Source of the DNA: Jimgerdemannia flammicorona
Taxonomy: Eukaryota; Mucoromycota; Endogonomycetes; Endogonales; Endogonaceae
Direction of reading: 5' to 3'
DNA: 10,359 nucleotides
Assembly: GCA_003990745.1 (NCBI GenBank)
Contig: RBNI01007395.1
Span: forward strand, 1 to 10,359
Positions 1-8,799 of the stretch are shown in pieces (within the stretch, counting starts at the first letter, position 1; each line of letters starts with the position of its first letter). Under the pieces are notes generated by a model that saw only the letters and a list, made by a program, of their open reading frames with translations, was not told the origin of the DNA and did not search any database. A program made the translations under genes and the position numbers.

Positions 1-20
1 AAAAAAAAAAAAAAAAAAAA
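1..20. repeat. A20 homopolymer at window start
   Basis: Twenty consecutive A residues form the left edge. With the T run at the right edge this suggests that the sequence is an assembly contig ending in homopolymers. It is not evidence of a poly(A) tail, because no recognisable gene ends here. Confidence 0.9.
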
Positions 21-78
21 GAGCACAACGGATTCAATACTCACCTCCTGCTCTTCCTCCCTGCACTCGGGCACACAC

Positions 79-695
79 GCGCAGTTCGAGGCCCAACAGG
101 AGGAGACTCGCAATGCCATCTCACGCCTCCTGCCAAATACCTCCCGGACGCGGTGCGTATTGCTGAAATCGTCACCATCCCACAGTTCATGAACCTCGAA
201 GTCTACCTCCATGCTCAAAGCCTATGAGGCTCTTCTAGACGACGTGCTGTATCCTCAGGCCGTCACCTCGCAAGTCTCCCACCTCGAATTCCAACATCAA
301 ACTTTCTCTCCCTCTTCGTCCGTCATCCCCTCCCACCCCTAATCATACTGCTGGCGCCAATTACGCCATTCATCGCTACGAATTGGAGATGGCTGAGTTG
401 TCAGCTAGGGAAAGGAATCAACTAGAGAAAGGAGGAAACCGAAGAGAATAAGTGTTGTATGCGTCAACTTTGTTCGGCTGATCTTGTTAATTTTGGTAAT
501 TATGGTATCTTTGAACAGGGTCTAGGTCCTTGGCCTGTCGAAGACGCGGCACAAGATCAGCGACCAATCCATCACCACCCCGTTGGCGACGCCTACATAA
601 ACATATGGATTCTCTGCCCCGGTGACGCTGAGTTAGAGTATATACCTAGTGATAATGTTGGTGGTGGGTTTACAACTAGGAAGAGTCCAGAATAG
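79..695 (+). pseudogene. Decayed protein-coding gene, family not recognised
   Basis: Successive stretches read like real fungal coding sequence but in changing frames. Around 79-134 the frame gives AQFEAQQEETRNAISRLLP. Around 138-210 another frame gives YLPDAVRIAEIVTIPQFMN. From 211 a third gives MLKAYEALLDDVLYPQAV and runs to a stop near 341. From about 341 the next frame gives YAIHRYELEMAELSARERNQ, and around 426-452 a last one gives RKEETEENK. C-ending codons (TTC, GCC, ATC, CTC) support the coding origin. A plausible 62-nt intron, GTATGC at 457 to AG at 518, follows the last stretch. The downstream open stretch (519-695) may be its next exon. The predicted product is helical and charged. 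I do not recognise the family. At least four frame changes argue for a pseudogene, although uncalled introns or base errors could explain some of them. Confidence 0.4.
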
Positions 696-832
696 ACGGA
701 CCAGACTACAGAATAAATGATAAAAATGAAACTCATTTCTTCAAGCATTCCCCGTGCCCTTAACCAACCAGCCCTACTTCAATGTCATCCCGCAACCACA
801 ATCCAACAAGGGCCTAGCTGTCTAGCAATGAT

Positions 833-851
833 GGCCAGTGCCTGACTGGCC
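833..851. repeat. Small perfect inverted repeat
   Basis: GGCCAGT and ACTGGCC are perfect 7-bp inverted arms separated by GCCTG. The element stands alone in non-coding DNA with no T run after it, so nothing marks it as a terminator or transposon end. Confidence 0.5.
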
Positions 852-966
852 GTTTGAGGGATTTACCAATTATCTTGTGGCTTATGTATACCGTCATCAG
901 CTGCGTCATCAGTAATTACACTGCAATATAATAAGATCAACCCTATGCACAGAATTTGGTGACATC

Positions 967-1044
967 ACACGCTGAATTCCACACGCGCATTCCACACGTC
1001 GTATTCCAACGCTGCCACATTCTACACTTCTACACGCTGCGTTC
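967..1044. repeat. Degenerate minisatellite, period about 14 bp
   Basis: About five to six imperfect units of the form ACACGCTG-AATTCC follow one another: ACACGCTGAATTCC, ACACGCGCATTCC, ACACGTCGTATTCC, AACGCTGCCACATTC, then a shortened unit and TACACGCTGCGTTC. Unit length varies between about 13 and 15. The stretch lies in non-coding DNA between the two decayed coding regions. Confidence 0.6.
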
Positions 1045-1076
1045 AAAGATCGATGCTCAAAGTCAAATTTGACTGC

Positions 1077-1090
1077 AAAAAAAAAAAAAA
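1077..1090. repeat. A14 homopolymer
   Basis: Fourteen A residues follow the minisatellite closely. From 1091 to about 1399 I see only AT-rich sequence with a short (TTA)n run at 1208-1220 and no supported gene. Confidence 0.8.
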
Positions 1091-1399
1091 TTAAATTCTC
1101 TACTATAGTTACAGATATAGTAAATGGAAAAGAACTTTGTATTAATTATAATAGGTGCAGTAAAATCACATGGAAAATGCAATGGTCTGACACCTATTTC
1201 TATACTTTTATTATTATTATTTGACCTCTGTTCAAAGACGATCATGAACTTACATCAGGTGCTATGTTAATAGTTTTGGGGAAGAGAAAAAACCACCATC
1301 GCGAAATTACAGTCATGCTTTTATCTCTTCTCCCTTCTGGCGCCTTTTCCCACTTCCATCACCATCTTCCACCCACAATGTGCCTGTTGGAGTTGAATG

Positions 1400-1934
1400 T
1401 TACAGCAGTAGCCTTGTCCCCGTTCTCCAATAATCGGACCAAATGGCCCAGGAGGTGACGCCGACGTGGAACACACCTCTCGGTGGGTCAAAGTTAGATT
1501 TCGCAACAAGGCTGGCAAATAAGTGGTGTAGGCGGATGTTTCTCATACGATTACGGTCGAACTCTGGTCCTGGGGAGGTGACGAAGAGGCTGGTGACGGA
1601 GTGGCCCTCTTCGAAGACCCAGACGAAGGGCGGGAAGATGATGGAGAACGCCGCGCTGAAGGATGTCGGTGTTGATTCCGCTGGAGCGGTGGGTCGGGTG
1701 GGTGAATATTGTGCCTAAGTAGATAGAAACGGGATGTAATGTGTGGATTGAGTTTTCCAAGGGATGGTAGTGGAAGGGGCCTTCGACAGAGGTAAAGGGA
1801 GGGACTGGGATCAGGGATTGGCCATTGAAGGTCTCGTGGTGCGGTTGCGGGGTCATGGCCGGCGGATAGAGCAACCTAATATTGATAAATATGTGAAGCT
1901 GCTTTGGTAAGTACTCGGTTCCGGTCATATTCAT
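1400..1934 (-). pseudogene. Unassigned coding region, frame-disrupted or spliced
   Basis: On the minus strand an open frame from ATG 1934 (or ATG 1856, MTPQPHHETFNG) continues through PVPPFTSVEGPFHYHPLEN to about 1660 with C-ending codons. From about 1700 a second frame, one base off, carries equally coding-like sequence (SAAFSIIFPPFVWVFEEG, then TSLFVTSPGPEFDRNRMRN, then VFHVGVTSWAIWSDYW) and stops at 1400. The second frame opens right after TTAG near 1715, which could be an intron acceptor, so a spliced gene with an unrecognised 5' exon is possible. A frameshifted remnant is the alternative. The product family is not recognised. The plus-strand frame over the same bases has poorer codon choice and is taken as a shadow. 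Confidence 0.3.
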
Positions 1935-3058
1935 CGGGGACGTATAACATGCCTTGTTAAATCCGCAATCGCCGAGTCCTTCGTTCCCCTACTTGTCATA
2001 AATGAAGTTTTCACCTTGAAAATCAGTTCTGCGGACCTCAGCGGATCGACGGTGACAATGATCCGCAGGGTAGCAATAAGACACGATGGCGATGACTCAA
2101 CGGCCAAGAGGAACTCGTTTGTTTACCCATTCCTCCAGCTCTTGATCGGAAACGGGGTCGATGTCGTTGACGTTGTTAAGAGCTCAGAGGCTCCTTTTGG
2201 ATGACGGGAGCGCTGGAAGCTGTCCAGGCGACGGCCAAAAAAATTCAATCTTAATAATGCGTGTTTGCGCAATTCGCACCTTTTAGAAGATGGACCATCC
2301 AACAGATGTATAAAATATGCTTGTATACAATTTGCCATCCGGAGCTATAAATGGAAATATGTTGTGAGAGCGTCCTCCAGATAACCAATTTCGTATTGAG
2401 CAAGTTACTTGATGTGTTTTGATGTCCGTTGAATAAGCCGAATCAATAAACCAACTTGGAATCGGCGGCCGATCGATGGGTGCGATCGACGTGACTTAGT
2501 TCCGTGGAAATGATTGAAATTGTTGAAATAAATGGTGAGCCTTGAATGTTGATCCATACGTAAATCATCACCATTGCTAGAGCATAATCTGGGATTGCAG
2601 TAAATCATCTAGGTGCGAGAAAAGAGTTGGCTGCCGAGTCCAAACGACCATGCGGAGCGTTGTTCCGAGTCTCTGGTTATTTCGGATTTACAAGAGCGAA
2701 AGGATGACAGGTAACACCTCTTGGTGACGCTTTAAGAAAGGCTTAAAAATCCTACGTGCCCTAAATATACCGAAAAATGTCCCATCATTCGAACCCTGTT
2801 CTAAAGCCTCTTTCCGGAAGATACTTGTTAATTTGACATGCGAGCAATACATTGATCGATTTGAACCCGGGCAAGGGGGAGGTGCTACCGATACATAAAA
2901 ATCATATCACCGACGCCGGAAACACCACCCTACTTCCTCGAGCATCCACCCACATATTCCCAAATCCATCCGTTCATAAATATATAATTTCGCACATTTT
3001 TAATTTCCTCATTAGGATAGACATCGTTTCCCGCCTCGCTTCACACGCCTAGGCTAGC
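1935..3058. other. Intergenic DNA without a supported gene
   Basis: This 1.1-kb stretch is AT-richer than its surroundings. The open frames in it are short (71 codons or fewer), overlap on both strands and lack the C-ending codon pattern of the real exons. A TATAAAT at 2346-2352 has no gene following it. The last part, about 2960-3058, is probably the 3' untranslated region of the aldo-keto reductase gene. It contains TATATA (plus 2981-2986), which resembles a yeast 3'-end efficiency element. Confidence 0.5.
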
Positions 3059-4470
3059 CTATTTGTCGAAGACCTCGACCCCCCAGTCAGGCTCGATGAA
3101 GCGCTGGCTCTTGTGCTGCTTGGAGACCTCGTTAATGGCGTTGAAGTCCGCCTCTGGGAGGATGAAATCTTGGAAATTGGATTCAATACGCTGTGAGGGA
3201 GAGGGAGAGTACGTAGATCAGTCAATTTCAAAGAATGATTTCAAGTAAGAGTTTCATTTAAGATGGTCGCGGGCGTCTCGCGTATCCCCCCTTCCTAAGA
3301 AAAAAAAAAAAAAAAAAAAACCTCGCGCACGGTTTCATCCTCACCCAATGCACCCCACACGACCACTCATGGCCTCTTTAAAAGCCTACACACCCTGGCC
3401 CTCCTCCCCTTCTCCAAAACAACAAGCCCGCATACATACATGAGCGGTGACCGATTTCGGAATAACCGAAGTTCCACGCTGAGCAGCCCACGAGATGAGC
3501 ACCTGCGCGAATGTTTTACCGTGCCTTTGCGCAATCTCGGCGATCACTGGTTCGGACTGCAGAGGCGAGCCCGTCGAACCCAGAGGAGAGTAGGCCGTCA
3601 CATGAATGCCTTTAGAGGCGCAGTGTTCGAGCAGCTTCCATTGCGGGAGGTAAGCTGAAGAAGGGGTAGGGGTGAGTTGGTTGGGACGGTAGAGGGAGAG
3701 ACAAGAAAGGTTTACGTACGATGCAGCTCGACCTGATTAACAGCCGGCACGATGCTAGAATTCTTCAGTAACTTGTCGATATTAAACGTGGAGAAATTCG
3801 CGACACCAATAGCGCGCGTCTTGCCTGTCTCGACAAGCTTCTCCATCGCCCGGTAGGTCTTGGTGAAGTCCCCTCCCACCTCGGTGTCATGGAACCGCGA
3901 ACCATCGGGGTGGCGCGGGATCAATAAACCTTGACCCGGGGCCAGCGCCATCGGCCAGTGCATCAGGTACAGGTCAACATAATCCAGCCCGAGGTTTGTG
4001 AGCGACTCGTCCAACGCCGCGGGGACAAGCTCTGGACGCGCGTATGTCACCCAGAGCTTGGTCGTGATGAAGAGCTTTTCGCGTGGGATGCCTGAATCGC
4101 GGATCGCGGCACCGACTTCCTTTTCGTTGCCGTACTAGGGTAAGGATGTGGTTTTTGGAAATGATGAGGGGAGATGATTTGAGGTCCGAGAAAGAGGGGA
4201 CGAACATAGTGGACCCGAACTCCTAGTTATGGTTCACCATTTGTCTTTCCTGCTCTCTAAGCAATTCATACCCCCTCCCCCCCTTCCCTTCCCACACCCA
4301 ATTCCCTCCGGTACACGTACCGCATAAGCGGCATCGATATGCCTATATCCCGTAGCAATGGCAACCTTGACGGCATTATAAACCTCGTCAGGCTTGGATT
4401 GCCAGGTGCCGAAGCCGATAGTGGGGATCTTGGCACCGGTATTGAGGGTGAAGAAGCGACCGAGGGACAT
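3059..4470 (-). CDS. Aldo-keto reductase (AKR superfamily), four exons
   Basis: Probable cytosolic NADPH-dependent reductase of aldehydes, ketones or sugar acids. Exons are 4470-4321, 4134-3720, 3654-3440 and 3190-3059; introns of 186, 65 and 249 nt all have GT-AG ends. The product is 303 aa, normal for the family. The tetrad is visible: Asp46 in [12 protein letters not shown], Tyr51 in the same motif (completed exactly across intron 1), Lys76 in FITTKLW and His109 in DLYLMHWP. The coenzyme-binding stretch [13 protein letters not shown] lies at residues 253-265, across intron 3. IGVANFS (about 154-160) and NQVELHPYLPQW (across intron 2) are further family signatures. The start at 4470 gives a normal N-terminus with the PTIGFGTW strand. 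It diverges from the glucuronokinase-like gene. Substrate cannot be read from sequence; reduction of a uronic acid is inference from the neighbour. Confidence 0.93.
3300..3320. repeat. A21 homopolymer inside reductase intron 3
   Basis: Twenty-one A residues on the plus strand are a T21 run in the transcript strand of the reductase gene. The run lies in the middle of its third and longest intron (3439-3191), far from the acceptor, so it is not the usual pyrimidine tract. Confidence 0.85.
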
Positions 4471-4793
4471 GGCTTTATCTTTTCTGCGGTTGAGTGGGCG
4501 GGAAACGTGGGGCGTGACGGATGGTGGGGCTTAATAGCTTGTGAAATGGGGAAAGACTGGAACTCCATTTCCGTCATCCAAGTCACAAAGACAGTCTCTG
4601 GACCCTTGTGCTGTATCCACGCCACATTACGCATTGCGGAATAGTTGGCCATTTCTGCATGCTTCCGGACCATTGATAGACAGTATTACTTCCAAATCAA
4701 CGCATAAGGACAGCGGAAAATCCTCCTCACGCATTGTTTGTCCGCTCTCGTCAATGTATATGTCGATATATCCGAATGACCACAAGCAGAGAT

Positions 4794-4799
4794 CACGTG
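4794..4799. promoter_or_regulatory. E-box CACGTG
   Basis: The sequence TCACGTGC contains the palindromic core bound by fungal bHLH factors such as Pho4 and Cbf1. It lies 268 bases before the kinase start. Occupancy is unknown, and a hexamer can occur by chance. Confidence 0.35.
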
Positions 4800-4822
4800 C
4801 ACTGATATAATTTGGTCTGCGT

Positions 4823-4838
4823 TTGACGTTCGCGTCAA
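4823..4838. promoter_or_regulatory. Palindrome TTGACG-TTCG-CGTCAA
   Basis: Perfect 6-bp arms flank a four-base centre. Each arm contains TGACG, the half site typical of bZIP (CREB/ATF-like) factors. As RNA it would be a short hairpin with a UUCG loop, but nothing shows that it is transcribed. Confidence 0.35.
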
Positions 4839-4921
4839 CTACAAAGTTCTGTCCACATAAGTATCCATGCGCACTTTCTTTAATGTGAAATTCAGCCTTG
4901 TCAGAGTCTCGACCTTTTGTC

Positions 4922-4952
4922 AAGCCGCAGCAATAGCCCCTTACTGCGGCTT
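4922..4952. promoter_or_regulatory. 9-bp inverted repeat upstream of the kinase gene
   Basis: AAGCCGCAG (4922-4930) and CTGCGGCTT (4944-4952) are perfect inverted arms with a 13-bp spacer, 109 bases before the kinase start codon. Each arm includes a CCG/CGG triplet, as in sites for dimeric Zn(II)2Cys6 factors, though the triplets are 19 bases apart. An operator-like role is inference. Confidence 0.4.
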
Positions 4953-5061
4953 CTAGCCCTTAATAATTAGCTGCGCGCATCCCGACTCAGCCACCCATCC
5001 TCTTAAAAGTCTCGCCGTACTGCTTTCCTGCTTCCTTCTCTCATCCTGCGCATACATTGAC

Positions 5062-7308
5062 ATGCATGTCCAAACACTCATAATCCTCGCCACCACCACT
5101 GGCGATTCGACCCTCGAGGAGGAAATCAAGGTGAGTAAAGCCCCATCATCCGCTTTCGCGCGTCACGTCAACAAAACTCACCGCCCCCTGCACCAACCAG
5201 GAAATATACACCCCCGACTTGCTCAAGTTCCGTGGTGTTCCCAAGGCCTTGCTACCGGTCTCCGGGAAGCCCGGCCTGACGTGGTGGTATGAATCTGCGC
5301 GCGATCTATTCGATTACGTGTATATTGTCACCAACGCGCATAAGTAAGTACCTGGCTGGCAGTAGAGTGCTTTCGCGGATCATGATCGTGATTTTTATGC
5401 CTTGTCAACGGTGTTCATTCTCCACACAGTTACAAACACTACGAGCGCTGGGCTAGCGGGCACGAGTTCCCTCGCGAAAACATTATCAATACTGGGTTCA
5501 GGTACGTGGAGCACAAAACACAGGATAACTAATAGATCCGCTTCCATAAAATGCCCATCTAAGCACCCATTCCCCCCCCCACCTCCTCTCCCCCAGTCAT
5601 GGCGCGATCTCCGACCTCTTCCTCGTTTTGCGCATCAAAACTATCTCCGGCTCTGTCCTACTCACGCCTGCCGAGCTCATCTATGACCGCGAGGCTCTGG
5701 GTCCGGCCTTTGAATCTGCTCTCGACCACCGCGGCAACCGCATTCTCCTGCATGAGGCCGATCTCGACCACACCGTCACGCTCAGCGTCCACGCCGAATC
5801 CAACGAGCTCATCGATGGCGATCACGATGCTGCAATGAACCTCACGGCTTCCCCCGTCGCCGTCGTGTTCGATCACAAAAGTATCGAGGCTGTTGAGAAG
5901 TATCACAATCTCGCCAATTCTGGACCCAGGAAATGTGTTACCACGACGACAATCTATGACGAATTGGTCAATTTCCTCACTGCCCGTGCTTCATCGCGCC
6001 ATCCAGTCCTCACGTCCTTCCTCCCCAACGCTCCAACATTATCCTACTTGACTCCAACAACAACCTTTTCCTCCTATACCTCCATCTACTCCACCTGTCT
6101 AGACCACGTCCTCAACCCACGCTCTTTGCTCACTAACCCTTCGCACCAGTCCTTCCCTATCGTCTCCCGCTCCTACGCCCGCGTTGGCCTAATGGGCAAT
6201 CCCTCTGATGGTTTCTACGGCAAGACTCTCTCACTCCTCATCTCCAACTTCTGGGCTCAGGTCACTCTGATCCCGAACGCGCTCGTGCAGACTGAATACG
6301 CCGCTATCACCATCCTCCCGAACCCAGTCGCCAACCCGCATTTTTTCGCGTCCCTCGCCTCCCTTGCTCGAACGTGCGAAACGGACGGGTACGACAATGG
6401 TGATAGGCTCATACAGGCTACGTGTCGCGTCTTCCATGTTCACTGCGAGAAGGAAAATATTGATATACCAAAGGACCAGGGATTCGCGGTTCTGTTTGAG
6501 ACCAATATACCCAGACAGGTTGGGCTTGCCGGATCGTCCGCAATCATTACGGCGCTTTGGCGAGGGTTGATGACGTTTTATGGCGTGAGCACAAAAACTA
6601 TCCCACCGCAGGTGCAAGCGAGCTTGGTGCTGAGTGTGGAGAAGGATGAGTTGGGGATTGCGGCGGGTTTGCAGGATAGGGTTATTCAGGCGTATGGTGG
6701 CTGTGTGTTTATGGACTTTGAGAAAAAGTTTGTCGAGGAGAATGGATTTGGCAGGTACGAGAGGATCGATGTCAAGTTGTTGCCGAAGCTGTGGATGGCT
6801 TATGTGTCTAATCCTAAAGATTCTGGTGAGTACGATTGATGGGTTTGCATTTCGATTTATCGAGACCCGTGACAAGGTCCATTCGACTCACACCTCTCCC
6901 CCCAACCCCCTTCCTTCCGCAGGCAAGATGCACAACTCCGTTCGACAACGCTGGCAATCCGGCGAGCCCGCTGTCGTGGAAGCGATGCAAACCTTTGCGC
7001 AGTACACAGACAATGCTCTGACCGCCCTACGCACAGGAGCCATGCACGACTTCGCCCAGCTCATGTCGGCCAACTTCCGGCTCAGGCGCGACATCTATGG
7101 TGACGCCGCACTGGGCAAGGCCAACCTGCGCATAGTCGAGATTGCAGCGCGCCATCAGTGCGTCGCCAAGTTTCCTGGGAGCGGGGGGGCTGTTATTGGA
7201 ATGTGGGATGGCGAGGGTGAGGAGGAAGTACAATTAAAAGAGTTGAGGAATGACTTGGAGAAGGAGGGGTTCGTGTTTATCATATTAGAAGCGATGAGAG
7301 AACAGTGA
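5062..7308 (+). CDS. Nucleotidyltransferase-like / glucuronokinase-type GHMP kinase fusion
   Basis: Likely phosphorylates D-glucuronate at C1 with ATP; the product could feed UDP-glucuronate synthesis. Exons 5062-5130, 5201-5343, 5430-5501, 5597-6825 and 6923-7308 are joined by GT-AG introns of 70, 86, 95 and 97 nt and give 632 aa. The kinase half (about residues 280-632) has ARVGLMGNPSDGFYGKTLS (289-307), the ATP loop VGLAGSSA (403-410), AGLQDR with probable catalytic Asp455, GKMHNSVRQRW (505-515) and KFPGSGGA (587-594), all as in plant glucuronokinase. The N-terminal half resembles sugar-phosphate nucleotidyltransferases: PKALLPVSGKP with Lys38, IVTNAH at 65-70 and YKHYERWA at 72-79. Its glycine-rich loop is LATTTGDSTL instead of LAAG-GTRL, and the metal-binding GD appears as PA (119-120), so this half may be inactive. 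It lacks the loop expected around residues 93-97, so the exon 3/4 junction could be slightly different. Plant glucuronokinases are much shorter and kinase-only. Exact sugar substrate is uncertain. Confidence 0.9.
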
Positions 7309-7549
7309 AGTGCGGTGGTTGGGTGGTTTCGAAAGGGGTCGTGCGATAACTTAGAGACTTTATGTATCTTTTTGAGATTGTTTAATACGAGCAGTTGTCA
7401 AATGTACGGACATGTAGGTCGTGTTTAACGAACGGACGAACCAAAAAAAAAAAAAAAAAAAAAAAAAATCAATGGAAACATTCTCTCAAACCAAAGCACA
7501 AATGATTATATTCACCGCAGGAATTAGGGGTTCTATATCATCTATATAC
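7309..7549. other. Convergent 3' spacer with A26 tract
   Basis: The stop codons of the kinase gene (7306-7308) and the exopolyphosphatase gene (7552-7550) face each other across 241 bases. TATGTA at 7361-7366 on the plus strand and TATATA close to the minus-strand stop resemble yeast 3'-end efficiency elements (TAYRTA). Both 3' ends should lie here; exact sites cannot be read from sequence. Confidence 0.5.
7443..7468. repeat. A26 homopolymer
   Basis: The longest homopolymer in the window, 26 A residues, sits 134 bases after the kinase stop codon. No target-site duplication or retroposed gene body could be seen beside it. Confidence 0.9.
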
Positions 7550-8799
7550 TTAAACTCTCTCCACCCACCCCTTCACCAACGGCCACACCTGTTTCCTGGA
7601 CATCCTAATATTACCCTGTCTATAAACTCCCTCGCCGCCCTCCAACGCCCTCACCTCCAGCATCTTCCCGCCCTCGCCCTCCAACTCCTCCACCACCACC
7701 TGTCTCAACCTCTCCTCCATCACCACGACCACAAGCTCTCTCTCGAAACCCCGCTCCTTGTCGAACCCCGTCATCACAACCGCAAGATCCAATTCCCTTT
7801 CCTTCGCGAACTCCCGCACCCCATTAACTAATCGACTGACCCCGCCTTCCCGCTCCGCCCACGCCGCGATAGACCACGATACGGAACTGATCCCGACTCG
7901 GAATTTGTTGGAAGTCGTCCATTCCTTGTAGTCCTTGCGCAGCAGATCGGTGGTGCTGAGGTGCGAGACTTGCGTGCGCGCCTTCTGGATCGACGTGTAG
8001 TAAGCGTCCGGCGAGAAGGCCGTGTCTGTCGTGCGAACTTGCGAGATCAGGAATTCAGCCGCGCTCACGTCCAAGGCCGTTGTGCGTCCGTGCTCCGAGC
8101 GAAGGTTCACCGTGTCCACCAGGATCGGCGCGAGCATGAGCCGTGCAAGGACCGACGACCAGGCCGAGGGAGTGATAGGGGAGGGGGTGAGGAAGGTCTT
8201 CCATGCGGGGAGGAAATGGTGTAGGACGAGGGAAGTGGCGGAACCGACGGGCTTGATGACCCGGAAGTGCAGGTTTTGGGTGGTGTAGAGCTCTTCGTCG
8301 ACGTGATGATCTAGGATGCCCATGATGTGGGAAGACCAGGCGGGCTCTGCAAAGGGAGCGGTGAGTCGGTTGTGGTCCAAAAGGACGAGGGAGGTGTGGT
8401 GTGGTGTGAGGTGCGGGAGGCCTTCGGTGAATAGGAGATTATTCGGGGAGAGGGAGTTACTGGTGAGGACGTGGACAACTTCGGGACGAAGCTGGAGGTC
8501 TGCTCGTGGGATATTTGTTAGCGGGAGGTGGACGGTCGGGGTGGGGTTGGGGGTAATAGTGTGGCTGAGGAAGGAGAAGGCGAGAGAAGAGATGATAGAA
8601 TCGAGATCTGGAGGTGGGTTTGAATGGGTGAGGAGGTGATAGGTGAATTTTTGGCGTGCTCGGCTTTGAGGATTAAGGACGTACCTGCGGACTCGTTGCC
8701 AACGGCTACGACGATGTGTTTGGCGGGCTCGCTACTGGGTGGCATTGCACGTAAGTGCGAGGCGGCTTCCAGCAGAAACGTGTCCAAATTGCGTGACAT
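7550..8799 (-). CDS. PPX1: Exopolyphosphatase, DHH/DHHA2 family (Ppx1 type)
   Basis: Releases orthophosphate from the ends of inorganic polyphosphate; a metal-dependent phosphoesterase. Exons 8799-8685 and 8607-7550 are split by a 77-nt GT-AG intron that falls inside the first metal motif: GNESA + DLDSI (Asn35, Asp39, Asp41). Further motifs are LLDHNR (Asp116, His117), ILDHHVDE (Asp138, His139, His140) and ILVDT (Asp203). RKDYKEW and the VGISSVSW region belong to the C-terminal DHHA2 domain, and the protein ends RKQVWPLVKGWVERV. At 390 aa it matches yeast Ppx1 (397 aa). The start at 8799 aligns with the yeast N-terminus, but in-frame ATGs at 8853, 8877 and 8880 would extend it by 18-27 residues. 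It diverges from the 8993 gene. A different DHH phosphoesterase, such as an inorganic pyrophosphatase, is less likely given the overall similarity to Ppx1. Confidence 0.93.

Larger units (their letters stand above)
4471..5061. promoter_or_regulatory. Divergent promoter region of reductase and kinase genes
   Basis: The 591 bases between the two start codons contain no convincing gene; the open frames over them lack coding bias and some begin without ATG. It should hold both promoters. Visible elements are CACGTG at 4794-4799, a hairpin-like palindrome at 4823-4838 and a 9-bp inverted repeat at 4922-4952. A pyrimidine-rich stretch (about 5028-5050) precedes the kinase start, as is common upstream of fungal genes. 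No clear TATA box was found. Confidence 0.6.

Noticed and set aside
640..652. TATACCTAGTG occurs near 640 and again near 9826.
   Set aside because: An 11-base match over 9 kb with no related flanking sequence is compatible with chance and gives no element boundaries.
2785..2800. TTCGAACC, resembling the reverse complement of a tRNA T-loop / B-box.
   Set aside because: No T-stem pairing, A-box or acceptor stem could be found on either side; the TTGAACCCGGG near 2868 fails likewise.
4627..4923. A 98-codon minus-strand frame in the divergent promoter region.
   Set aside because: It begins with TTG rather than ATG, lacks coding bias and resembles no family.
6231..6875. A 214-codon minus-strand open frame across the kinase exon.
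   Set aside because: It is antisense to conserved GHMP kinase motifs and has no domain of its own; it is a shadow frame.
7443..7468. The A26 run as the tail of a retroposed element or processed gene.
   Set aside because: The gene before it has four introns, so it is not a processed copy, and I saw no target-site duplication.
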